From Tamarix chinensis (taxonomy: Eukaryota > Streptophyta > Magnoliopsida > Caryophyllales > Tamaricaceae), in the NCBI GenBank assembly GCA_030549775.1, contig CM060173.1, forward strand, positions 63,616,367-63,680,366: a DNA stretch of 64,000 nt. The letters are read 5' to 3'. The first letter of the stretch is position 1. Every line of letters starts with the position of its first letter. The notes beneath the pieces are model-generated. The model saw only the letters and a list, made by a program, of their open reading frames with translations. It was not told the DNA's origin and ran no database searches. Made by a program: the position numbers and the translations under genes. Shown one piece after another: positions 35,407 through 44,797 of this stretch.

Positions 35407-35644
35407 CAGGCAATAAAACTGCAGCTGTGATTGTGGTCGCAATGTTTTTAGTACACAGGGTGTCGTAGAGGATATTTTTTGTTACAGTTATCGTGACGTG
35501 ATATTTCATTATTTTTCATAACACATATTGTTCATATATTTTAATATTGACGATATATGTGTGTGTGCGTGCGTTTTTTTTCCTCTTTTCGACAATGCAT
35601 TGTACCCTTAAACCTAGACATCTTAGTTGATATTATTTTTGTGT
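35407..35644. mobile_element. Mutator-like MITE, copy C, with perfect 9-bp duplication
   Basis: GGTACTTCC occurs exactly at 35398-35406 and 35645-35653. The left end CAGGCAATAAAACTG matches copies A and B. The interior GATATTTCATT and CGATATAT words are related but shortened (238 bp). Confidence 0.78.
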
Positions 35645-37560
35645 GGTACTTCCTATTCAGATGCTGATTTAGATAATTATATGCTTGGCTCAGTAAAGGT
35701 GAGCTAACCATCCACGTTATGAACGCTTTTCTTGGAGTAAATCTGCAACCTATATGTTGAGAAGTTCGGCTCTGGAAGTTTGTGTTTTTGCTAGGTTCCC
35801 TTCCGTGTAGAACTTGACTGTAGCTCTAGATAATCGAAAGTCATCTCCGGAAGTATACGACTTTGACTTAGAAATTATTGCAGGCTTGCCCCGCACGGTG
35901 GGTCTTCACTCGCACTTATGTGAGGACCACAAGTAATATTCACATATGGCCCCATTGTGTGAGCTGGTTTGTTATAAACCTGACTCACGTAATAATTTCT
36001 TGTTCTTGTCTCAATTGGCCCTTGGGAAAATCTTTTAAAGCTGGCTGGTATTCTATAATAATATGTCAGGAAATGACTTAGTGATGATGATATCAAAAGT
36101 ACAATTGGCTGTTTTGAGCGTGTGGAAGGAGTTGAATAGGATGTTACCTGAATACTTCTTCTGCCTTTGATGTACGGCCATCCTAACTGATGATGCCTTT
36201 TATGGAATGAAACAGCTAGCTGACTGACCATCTGTAGCTGGAGATGCTCCCAAAAATATTCTCTTGTGGTCAGCTCCCACAGGGTTGGAATGAAAGAATG
36301 AAATAATTCTGTCCGCTGTTTTGTTTCAGTGTTGGTGGGTATGCAACAATAAAATGAAAATTTCTATGGGTACAGAATAGACAGTAGAAGGCGGTTGAAA
36401 AAGGCTGTAAAGTACAGAAAACGGTTTCAAGCCGCTGCATATTATGGCGTTTACGGACGGCCATTAAATTGACCACTGTCTATTGTACGTAGAGGAATGG
36501 GGATTTTCTCGTCGAATCAGTCCCCTAAAAGTGAAAAAATACAGCGGAAAAAGGAGAATGTATGGCGGTTCGGACTTTACAAGCTTAATGCTGTGTATAC
36601 TATCATACATAACGTATCAACTTACCGTAGGCGTTCGTACAGTAGAAAATATTCGAGTCAATTGTCACCATTATTTATATTCTATCCTTTGTGTCTAATA
36701 CTATAACAAAATTTAACCGCCCTTGTTTGACCTGTCAAATCGGCGAATAACTCTGTTTGAAAAAAAAAAGTAAATTTTTTTTATCATTATTGGATTAGTG
36801 TTGAAAGTGTTATTAATAGAGAAAAATAATTGGCGGTTCATTTGGATTAAAGTAATTAAAGTTAGTTAATTTATTTGGTATTTAGTCTATTTTTTTGATA
36901 TTCTACTATACATATATATATAGAAAATATTACATTTATATTTATTTATAATTAGGTGTACATATTAGTATAATTATATGTATATAATATTTTATATTTG
37001 GAACTAAATACTTTAGGATTATTTTAATTTTTATCCTATTAGTTTCACATAAATGGACTATAAAAATTTTTTTTCTTATTAATATACTGTAAATTTGTAA
37101 AGCATAAAATCACGTACTTGTCCATCTCGCTTCATTTATTCTTGTGAATACGGTGCACGAATCTCATTATATACCCATTAGATTGTTTAGGGCATTGGAT
37201 AATATAGATAGACATGTTAATTATAAAGCTATCTTGCCTTCTTTAAATTTGTTGTTCCTACAAGTCTTTTTGATCTTGTATCGGTGCATAGAATGTGATG
37301 TATACAAGTGCTCTACTTTAGTAATAATATTAATTACTTACCCAAAAAAAAGGGTTGTTCCCTTAAGAAAAGAGTGTTATTAAATTATATGTTTTATAAG
37401 TGCAAAAAAAAATTATATATCCTGTAAATGCGAGTGTTCATTATTCAATTTAAATTTTGATCATAAATTTAGTTGATTTTGAATAAGCTCACGTATTAAA
37501 AGATTTATATTTCTTTTAAATTTTCCTACGTACATTGGTACAAAATAACTTTTTTTTTAC
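35645..37560. other. Unclassified DNA between MITE C and the CACTA left end
   Basis: 35700-36700 has near-balanced composition and looks unique. 36720-37140 is AT-rich, with GGTTCATTTGGATTAAAG at 36835 resembling a MITE end without a clear partner. No credible gene. Confidence 0.3.
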
Positions 37561-37869
37561 CACTATTAAGAAATAAATCAATGATGGCTTTAACTTGCCA
37601 TTATAATCCTTCAATGATATTAGTGGCACCATCATTATATATTATTTATTTTTAATCTTTTTATTAAAAAATTGATGTTAAACACTAGTAAGTAACAATG
37701 AAATACTATTTACAATTGTCGTTATAAAATCTCTACAATAGGGGGTGTGTATGCGTGTTTATTTTGTAAATTGTCATGGTAGTTGTTTATAAGATGATGA
37801 TTAACTTTTTTGTTTCTTAACATTTAGTATAAGTATTTGAGGACAACTTTATAGCAACAACTACCATCG

Positions 37870-37940
37870 TAAGTATGTATGTATATATATATATACACAC
37901 ACACACACGCACACACACACACACATATACATACATACTT
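37870..37940. repeat. TA/CA microsatellite with palindromic flanks
   Basis: GTATGTATGTATATATAT, then ACACACACAC with one CG interruption, then ATATACATACATAC. Confidence 0.9.
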
Positions 37941-38559
37941 AAAATGATCCTCTTATATTCATTCTAGTGATTAGATATGCTTGATGTTTATAAATATATA
38001 AGTGTTTATGCTCGAAATCACCTCTACATTATATAAATTACCCCAAAAAAAAACCAAAGCATCAGTGCTTGGTGTGTTCAATTGTAGCAATTACATAAGG
38101 AGAACCGACAATCTTAGCTATTAATATTCAACTATAAAATCTTATGACCAAACCAAAAATCAAACAATAAATTTCCAATCGAACTTTCCTAGAATTATTG
38201 TAGAAGATGCTTGTTTATGTTCCTAAAAGACCAACAAATTATTTCTATTATATTTTGTTCAACACAAAATAAATAGTGTATAATCAATATCCATTTTTGA
38301 CATCTTTATTCTAATTTAAATATATTTATTGAAGATGATTAGGTAATAAACATACAAATTAAGATTACCATTATAACCCAAACAATCTTCATTTGATTTG
38401 TTGATGCATCCATATAAGGTATATCATGATTTTAATTTATTCCCTAGCAAACAACAATTATTAGTTTATGGGAGAAAGATTAAAAATGCTGCATTTGAGA
38501 AAAATGTAATATTTATTAAGTAATACTTCCATGCATATATTACTTGTCCGTTTGTTTAT

Positions 38560-39225
38560 ATTTCTTTAAAGCTCATTGTTGACCCTCTTTATGTACCGAA
38601 TCGGTTTTAAGCTACAAAAAAAAACCCTTCATTATGAACATCTCATAGGAAAATGTCATAAGTTTCATGATCATCAAGGTTGGAAGAAGCTTGTAATTCA
38701 AGGGGCTAAACATAGTCCCCTCTACAACATTATTTTGCTCGTCTTTAGAATTTTAGCTCTTTGATTGCAATGTAATACACCAATGGTTATCTATCAGATC
38801 AATAACATAAAACACTTGCTTTGCTTGTAATGCAAATATGAATGGGTCCTACTTATGACTAATTCTATTAAGATTAACCTAGATGAACCCTATATCTTTA
38901 GATGATACACCTTACTAATTGTCAACTCACTTACACCAAAGATAGGAGCCCTAAAAGTGGAATAATCCTAGTATTATATATCTTTGATGAACCCATAGTA
39001 TGACATATTTGTATATATCAATTTTTTTAATCTCTAATACTGATGGCACAATGCTATTTTGTATACCACTTTTTTATCATTGCAAGCCTTTGTATATAAA
39101 GTATACCAATTGAATAAAAAAGACTTATGGTACAAAGATTGAGGTAAATGGGCTCTTAATAAACGAGATAACGTGTACGATGATGATGCAATATCATTCC
39201 TTTGTATCTCCTCCCTCAACTAATG
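38560..39225 (-). pseudogene. CACTA TNP2-type transposase, DUF4216-like C-terminal remnant
   Basis: The minus strand gives MSYYGFIKDI, DYSTFRAPIFG, then KDIGFIxVNLNRISHKxDPF and IFALQAKQVFYVIDLIDNHW. The pattern of YYG...ELDY, GFxxVNLxRIGH and FILASQAKQVFYVxDP is the C-terminal region of plant CACTA transposases. Stops interrupt it. It stops at the LTR inserted at 39277. Confidence 0.8.
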
Positions 39226-39276
39226 CTTAACTGAACCATTATGTTGGTCTAATATCCATTTTTTACTTTGGGATGG

Positions 39277-40041
39277 TGATGTGGATGATAGTTGAGGAAT
39301 TATTCTTTTACAATATATGATTTTTTGTCTTGTTCCTCAGATTTGAAAATGATGACAATGGTTGGTGATATCATAAGATATGATGGCATGCTCAACAATG
39401 CTCTTCACTTGGGGTTAGATCTTCAACAATATCACTCCATTCTAAAGAGAAATCACTAAGTTTTGTCTAGAGAATAATACCTAAACTCTCAAGAATACTC
39501 ACTTGAAGAGGAAGGAAAGGAATTTGAAAATTCTTGGTTAACTCTTCATTAATGTTTCTATGAATGTACAAGTTGATATATATACACAAACACACATGGT
39601 GGCCTTAGTTCCTCTTTACTAACCAAGCACAACCCAATTGGCCTTAACTAGTTAGATTAGCTTAGTTAATAAAAGAGTTAAAATAATGTAATATAAGCTT
39701 ATATTCTACATATAATGATCTATAATTACAAGTTACAAGACATTGCAAAGTATACATAAAATATCAAAGCTAAACAAAACCCTAATCATGTAATATATGC
39801 AATAATCATTTTGTCAAGATTTGTATCTTGTAGCTTTGTCTTCTATATTGTATTGTTATTATTTTTTACACTAGATTTATTTGGAGAATTCTTCTTCTTT
39901 CAAATATATATAATACTTGAAAGAATCACTTAATAATATATTAGGAGCATTAAGGTTTTCAAGAACAATTGGTATCATCTTTAAATATGCTAACTCTTAA
40001 CTCTAATAGCAGAAGAGTGAGATTAAGATGTTCCTGCATCG
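39277..40041 (-). repeat. 3' LTR of a Ty3/gypsy element (LTR-B family)
   Basis: On minus it starts CGATGCAGGAACATC directly after a purine-rich AAGGAAAAAG and ends CATCCACATCA, 765 bp. It aligns along its length with 59262-60020 (759 bp): shared words include TTTAGCTTTGATATTTTATG, AATGTCTTRTAACTTGTAAT and TGGTGATTTCTCTTTAGAAT-like runs. This shows it is an LTR, and of the same family as the middle LTR in the compound element downstream. Confidence 0.85.
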
Positions 40042-40257
40042 CTTTTTCCTTATAAAAGAGAATTTGTCTTCAAATTAGAATCACTATAGTAAGGAGATAA
40101 ATCACCAATGTTACAAGTTTTTGAAACTCCCCATAGAATTCAAGAAATTCCAATTCATAAGCGTTATTTTCCATTTTTCTTAAGATTTTAAATGGTCAAT
40201 TGGCTCTTAGCATTATTTAATTTTTCTTAAGTTTGGAAATATTTGTTTTCTTAAGTG
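40042..40257 (-). pseudogene. Ty3/gypsy, extreme C-terminus of pol
   Basis: The minus strand reads FPNLRKIK, KMENNAYELEFLEFYGEF and then NLKTNSLLxGKSDA at the LTR. These correspond to the integrase tail of gypsy pol. Separated from its N-terminal neighbour (44798 onward) by solo LTR copy 3. Confidence 0.75.
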
Positions 40258-40708
40258 TTTCTTGTAACACCCCCAAATTCACTACTGAAAAATTTCGTTT
40301 AAATCGAAAGGTTTAGCGGGAGCGTACAAGTTAATCCATGAATTTAGGGGTATTACGGCCACACTCGGTACCGGACCGGTTCGGTTCTACCGTTCCGATA
40401 CCGAATGCTAAGGCTAGATCAAGAAATTCGTGAAGTAAACCAACAAAGCATAAATGCATAATCAAACATAAAAAATCCAGGAAGGCTAAGGCACCAACAG
40501 CAGTTAAAAATATCGTTAGGATTACAATTTAAGAGTTCCACTCCAAAATACGAGCGTAATATAAATACGACTCAGAACATGATAGATGAAAACAGAAATA
40601 ACAAGGTGCCCGCCCGGCTCACTCTCGACCCCAACCAAAGTAGACTCAATACTCGGCCCCACCCGATGCCTCGTAGGTGTCGTAGGCATCGAAAACCAGA
40701 TCTCCTAT

Positions 40709-40798
40709 CTGCACAAGGTCAGAAGGGCCCTCTGCTCGTGGGAATGAGCAACACCCATGAAACGGATGATCAGTACGCTACGTACTGAGTAAGGTAAC
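40709..40798 (-). repeat. Conserved LTR box (copy 3)
   Basis: CTGCACAAGGTCAGAAGGGC, CACCCATGAAACGGATGATC, ACGCTACGTACTGAGTAA. Shared in order with copies 1, 2 and 4. Confidence 0.72.
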
Positions 40799-40968
40799 AG
40801 ACGAGCTAAGGCCATCACATAGCACACAAGACCCACATTCAACACATAAATAACATACGATGACATGCATGAATATATCTAGTCACTTTCTGGTGTCTTA
40901 TTCTGTATTCTCATTAATGAGATAAATCCATTTCACGCATTCTTCAATAATCCATGTGAGCACGGGGA

Positions 40969-41395
40969 CCCCACTATTATAGCCGGTGGACCGGAAATAA
41001 AACACAGGGCAGAATGCCTCTGACCACTATTCTAACCGGTGGACCGGACTGGCCCCGCCTCAACATGGTGTTCCACTGTAAGTACTTAGTATTTTTCTCG
41101 TGGTTTAACTTATATACTTTGGGTCTATCGAGCCGAGATCCCCCACTATTATAGCCGGTGGTCCGGAAATAAACGCACAGGGCTGAACGCCTCTGACCAC
41201 TATTATAGCCGGTGGACCGGAACGAAACACACAGGGCCAAATGCCTCTGACCACTATTATAGCCGGTGGACCGGAACGAAACGCACAGGGCAAAATGCCT
41301 CTGACCACTATTATAGCCGGTGGACCGGAACGAAACGCACAGGGCAAAATGCCTCTGACCACTATTATAGCCGGTGGACCGGAACGAAACGCACA
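40969..41395. repeat. 54-bp minisatellite with CCGGTGGACCGG hairpin core
   Basis: Four adjacent nearly identical 54-bp units from about 41198 to 41395, each holding CCACTATTATAGCCGGTGGA and then CCGGAACGAAACGCACAGGG. Degenerate units lie upstream from 40969. As 54 is divisible by three, both strands show long repeating open frames that are not genes. Confidence 0.9.
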
Positions 41396-41809
41396 AGGCT
41401 CGGCTCAACAGTCTTTCACTTTACGTTATTAGTGTCTTATCCGTGTCTTATTGAATCACACAACACCCTTGACATGCATAAATCATTCTCTTTACACTCT
41501 ACTCATCACAACTAATAAAGTCCCACATTCATAACCACCCTTTAATCAATGGATACCCACGATAACATCAACAACTCTAGGCAGCCATAACCAACCCTAA
41601 TTGACCACACAAATCGTGGATTAGCCACACTTATCCCTATCTTACCATAACCACCATACTTAGCCATCCCCAAACCTTAATTGTCCTCAACAATCACGAT
41701 TAGTTACTCCAACCCTACTTCATCACAACACCCCAGAGTTAATCACTCCAACCCTAATCCCGTACGATAATTAACTCCCATGCAAAACCATAACTCCACC
41801 ATGCAACCC

Positions 41810-42360
41810 TAATACCACCACGCCAACATTAGTACCACCATGCAAACCATAATACCACCAGGCAAACCCTAATACCACCATAAGCCATTAACACCACTAT
41901 GCAATCATTAATACCATCCTACGGACATTAATACCACCATACAGACCCTAATACCACCATAAGCCATTAATACCATGATGCAATTATTAATACCACCATA
42001 CGAACCCTAATACCGCCATGCAAACCCTAATACCACCATACGGCCATAATACCACCATACGAACCCTAATACCACCGTGCAAACCCTAATACCACCATAC
42101 GGCCATAATACCATCATACGAACATCAATACCACCATACAAAACCCTAATTCCACCATAAGCCATTAATACCATTATGCAATCATTAATACCACCATGCG
42201 AACATTAATACCACCATATAAATCCTAATACCACCATAAGCCATTAATACCATTATGAAATCATTAATACCACCATACGAACCCTAATACCGCCTTGCAA
42301 ACCCTAATACCACCATACGACCATTAGTACCGCCCTAGGACATTAATACCATCATACAAC
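41810..42360. repeat. About 20-bp minisatellite (TAATACCACCATACGAACCC type)
   Basis: More than twenty imperfect units of 19-20 bp. It occupies the position of the 27-bp array in copy 1 but is unrelated in sequence. Confidence 0.85.
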
Positions 42361-42929
42361 TTCAAGACTCCCATGAGGGTTCCCAACCCATATTACCATT
42401 TATCCTAATATGCATGTCCTAGAGGGCCATAACATAATACATCATAAACATCATACATATACATGTCATGCTCACATCAAGGAAGCACATACAACATACC
42501 TCAATCTCCAAGCTGCGCTACATATAAGGCAAGTTATACACAAATCATATAATACATGGCACAGCATGGCATACACAACATTCAACACATCAATGTCACA
42601 CATAGCACAAGGCCATTAGCTTCGTCCTTACCTAGGTAGGCACCAGGCTTGGAGCACGCTCCTCTAGCTCCTTAGGGCTCGGATCGGGGTCACCTATGAA
42701 AGGGGAAAAAGCTAAGTATTAGTTTCCCTTATAAATTCTATAAATCCTCATGCTAGTTTTAAGGTTAGGGTTTTTATTACTAAAAAGGATTTTATACAAA
42801 ACTAGGGTTTTTACCTTAGCATTAGTATACTAAATATTAGTAGTCAAAATATGTTTATTTCTAATACCTATTGTTACACTTATATTATTAAGCCCATTAG
42901 TTCCATTCTTATAATACTAGTGTTCACTA

Positions 42930-43401
42930 GTCATAGTAAAATAGTGATAATAATAATAATTATAATAAGACCACTAATAGTGACACTTATGTTTCAAGTA
43001 ATAGAACTCTAGCATTTTTAAGATTAAGTCTAACAATGGTGTTGGGTTTGAAATAATAATATTATAAGGTCACAATATTTCAAGTAAAGTATTCCTAAGG
43101 GTGATAATGATAATAGTAATAATGCTAATAATAATGATAATAATAGTAATAGTAACCATAATAACCCTAGCAATAATAATAACAATAACAATAACCTAGT
43201 ATGGTTAAGTATTAATAATAATAACCTTAGTAAGGTAATAGAGATAATAATAATAATAGTAGGGTTGTTAATATTAACACTTATAAAATAAACTAAAGTT
43301 GAGCATAATAGGAGTTAGGGTTCCAAGAGATGTTTGTATGGTAAAAATGATAACTTTAATATCAGAAGTCATAATATTAGAAATGATAATAATAATAAAA
43401 G

Positions 43402-43432
<31 letters not shown>

Positions 43433-43500
43433 AGTAATGAGTGTAATAATAATAATAATAATAGTAATAATAATAATAAGTGTGATAATACTAATATTAG
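42930..43500. repeat. TAA/AAT microsatellite tract
   Basis: Long interrupted TAATAATAA runs, matching the tract in copy 1. Confidence 0.85.
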
Positions 43501-43824
43501 GTATAAGCCACTATAGGTGGCATAAGAGAAGGGTTTTAGGGTTCAGGTGAGTGGAAGACCACCTGAGAACGGTGGTGGTCCGGCGGCGGCGCGAGGCGGC
43601 GGGGGCGATGGAGGAGGAGAAGAGAGAAAAGATGGGGAATGTGGCTAGATGGGAGGAGGAAAAAGGAAGGTTAAGTATGGGAGAGGAGACAGCAGGGAGA
43701 GGGGAGTGGAATGAGGGTGGTGGCGGGAGCAGGGCGGCGGAACGGGCGTCTGATCTGACGGCGGCGAGGCAGGGTTTCGGCAAGGTCCAGAGGAGATGAC
43801 TTGCCTTGGCCGTTCGGGGAGGGG

Positions 43825-43833
43825 TATTTATAG
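43825..43833 (-). promoter_or_regulatory. TATA box of solo LTR copy 3
   Basis: The minus strand reads TTGCCTATAAATACCCCTCC. It lies 959 bp from the LTR end, against 960 bp in copy 1. Confidence 0.7.
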
Positions 43834-44797
43834 GCAAATAAGGGGGGGGGGGGGAAACGACGAAGGGGAGAGGGATGGCACGCGAGGGCAGGTGCGGCAG
43901 GCCGCCGTCCGGTGGTGGCAGCCGGTCGCAGGTCTGTGGCTTGGCAGACCTGTTTGGCGGTGCGCGGGAAGAGGAAAAGAAAATCAAGACGCGTGAGGGC
44001 CAGGACGATCTTGCAGAGTTGATTTGGGAACGAAAGGGACGGGAATGGCAGGAGAAGGACGGCCAGACGGCAGGCCAAGTCAGCGGCGGCAGGCGCGAGT
44101 TGCAGGCCTGCGCGAGGAAGAAGACGACGGGCGGGTAGGTTGGACCGGCGGTCCAGGGAAGAAAAGAGAGGGGAAGAAACCGGCCGGTCGGCAACGGTTA
44201 TAATGTGTATAACTTCGACGCGTCGTTTCATTAATTATATGGTCGAAACGCGTCGTCGTGACGTTGGCTGGCAACGGTTATAAGGTTCCATAATTGCGAC
44301 GCGGTGCTTCAGCGTCCTCAGGGTTAAAACGCGTCGTTGCAGCCTCAGTGGACGAGGGCCAGCGCGCGGCGCTGGGCCGTGGAAGGGAGAAGAAGGAGTA
44401 TTTGGGCCAGGCGAGGCCCAATTCCGGCGGGGGGAAAAGGTAGAAAAGAAAAAGAAGGAAAAGAAAAAGGAAAATAAAAGGATGTATTTAGGGTTTTGGA
44501 TTTTTCATGAATTATTTAGAATATTATTGGGCTATTTAGGGTATTAGTATTTATGAAATATTAAATAAATCCCCTTTTTACTTATTCTAGACTATTTTAG
44601 ATAAATTTCCTTAACCTCCATGCTAATTAGGAAAATACTCAAATTTTCTTCCAATTAAATTCTTTATTATTTTCCTCTTAATCTACCTTAATTTACTCTC
44701 TACATTTTAATAAATGAAATTATATAATTAATTTTCCCTAATAATTCCTTATTTGGCCATAATTTCGGAAATTAGGATTTTGGGATGTTACATTTCT

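Larger units (their letters stand above)
40263..44792 (-). repeat. Giant solo LTR, copy 3 (best preserved)
   Basis: Starts TGTAACACCCCC and ends GGGATGTTACA, with perfect target duplications TTTCT at 40258-40262 and 44793-44797. It is 4,530 bp with no coding region. Order from the left: conserved box (40709-40798), 54-bp array (40969-41395), 20-bp array (41810-42360), TAA tract (42930-43500), a GC-rich segment, TATA box on minus (43825-43833), and 959 bp of putative U3. It interrupts the integrase tail of the surrounding gypsy element. Confidence 0.92.

Noticed and set aside
36081..36200. Possible C/D snoRNA (GTGATGA and CTGA boxes)
   Set aside because: No terminal stem and no convincing spacing; the boxes are short enough to occur by chance.
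35875..36231. 118-codon minus-strand frame
   Set aside because: No domain, and the codon pattern looks random; likely chance in balanced-composition DNA.
40977..41408. Open frames with repeating peptides on both strands
   Set aside because: They follow the 54-bp tandem repeat (18 codons) and have no independent coding signal.
40969..42360. CRISPR-like look of the regular arrays
   Set aside because: The units are contiguous tandem repeats without unique spacers, in a plant LTR.
43511..44194. A 227-codon open frame on minus in a GC-rich block
   Set aside because: It spans the LTR TATA box, has P/S/R-rich low-complexity composition and no domain, and overlaps other open frames on both strands. 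GC-rich DNA makes stops rare.
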